Of a stretch of 14,440 bases of DNA, positions 14,386 through 14,440 are shown piece by piece. The translations under genes and the position numbers were made by a program. The notes under the pieces are model-generated. The model was not told the origin of the DNA, did not search any database, and saw only the letters and a program-made list of their open reading frames with translations. The stretch spans positions 1 through 14,440 of the forward strand of contig USMP01000005.1 of assembly GCA_900555795.1 (NCBI GenBank), written 5' to 3'. Source of the DNA: an uncultured Eubacteriales bacterium (GTDB taxonomy: Bacteria > Bacillota > Clostridia > Oscillospirales > Oscillospiraceae). How positions within the stretch are numbered: position 1 is the stretch's first letter; the number at the start of each line of letters is the position of its first letter.

Positions 14386-14440
14386 GCGCCGTTAGCTCAG
14401 CTGGATAGAGCGTCTGGCTACGGACCAGAAGGCCGGGGGT
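14386..14440 (+). tRNA. tRNA-Arg (anticodon ACG), truncated by the window end
   Basis: The 5' part of a tRNA is visible: acceptor strand GCGCCGT, D-arm GCTC-loop-GAGC, anticodon stem TCTGG/CCAGA enclosing CTACGGA (anticodon ACG, reading CGN arginine codons; A34 is normally deaminated to inosine) and the start of the T-arm. The T-loop and 3' acceptor strand lie beyond the window. Confidence 0.93.

Noticed and set aside
1..14440. CRISPR arrays, insertion sequences, integrase or attachment sites, toxin-antitoxin genes
   Set aside because: No regularly spaced repeats, transposase-like protein or flanking duplications were seen; although a tRNA gene lies at the right edge, no integration next to it is visible in this window.

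Overview
The window looks like chromosomal DNA of a GC-rich, spore-forming member of the Clostridia, most plausibly an Oscillospiraceae-type gut organism (Flavonifractor/Oscillibacter/Lawsonibacter-like). The lineage is inferred from gene content: a spoIIGA-sigE pair, dipicolinate synthase, an alpha/beta spore protein, a DUF5662 gene and a clostridial-type pyruvate kinase, in GC-rich DNA with strong AGGAGG-like ribosome binding sites. No phage, IS element, CRISPR array or toxin cluster is visible.

Layout. Positions 1-2796 (+) hold the tail of an unknown gene, a U32 peptidase/tRNA-hydroxylation gene (trhP/yegQ type) broken by a small frame-shifting deletion, a flavin-binding pyridoxamine-oxidase-like gene and a membrane-anchored endonuclease/exonuclease/phosphatase gene, closed by a strong terminator at 2847-2884. 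Positions 2960-7448 (+) are a sporulation block: spoIIGA and sigE (mother-cell sigma factor and its activating protease), a gap with hairpins, darA (c-di-AMP receptor), dpaA-dpaB (dipicolinic acid synthesis), and an alpha/beta small acid-soluble spore protein behind an unusually long, structured leader. Positions 7468-11023 (-) encode a two-gene heterodimeric ABC exporter with a perfect TTGACA/TATAAT promoter and a palindrome over its -35 box. Positions 11287-12497 (+) encode an HD-domain protein and a DUF5662 protein. Positions 12701-14113 (+) encode pyruvate kinase, followed by a terminator and the first 55 bases of tRNA-Arg(ACG).

How the genes work together. SpoIIGA cleaves the pro-peptide of sigma-E in the mother cell, starting the cascade that later leads to DpaAB making dipicolinate. 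The dipicolinate goes to the forespore core, where alpha/beta SASPs coat the DNA, so three stages of spore formation lie within about 4.5 kb. darA sits between them with its own promoter and terminator and is probably a vegetative signalling gene. The exporter, HD/DUF5662 pair and pyk are separate units.

I did not find a convincing new multi-gene system. The items most worth a second look are the structured RNA region 6811-7202, the disrupted U32 gene, the candidate operator over the exporter promoter, and a possible 42-residue ORF after sigE.
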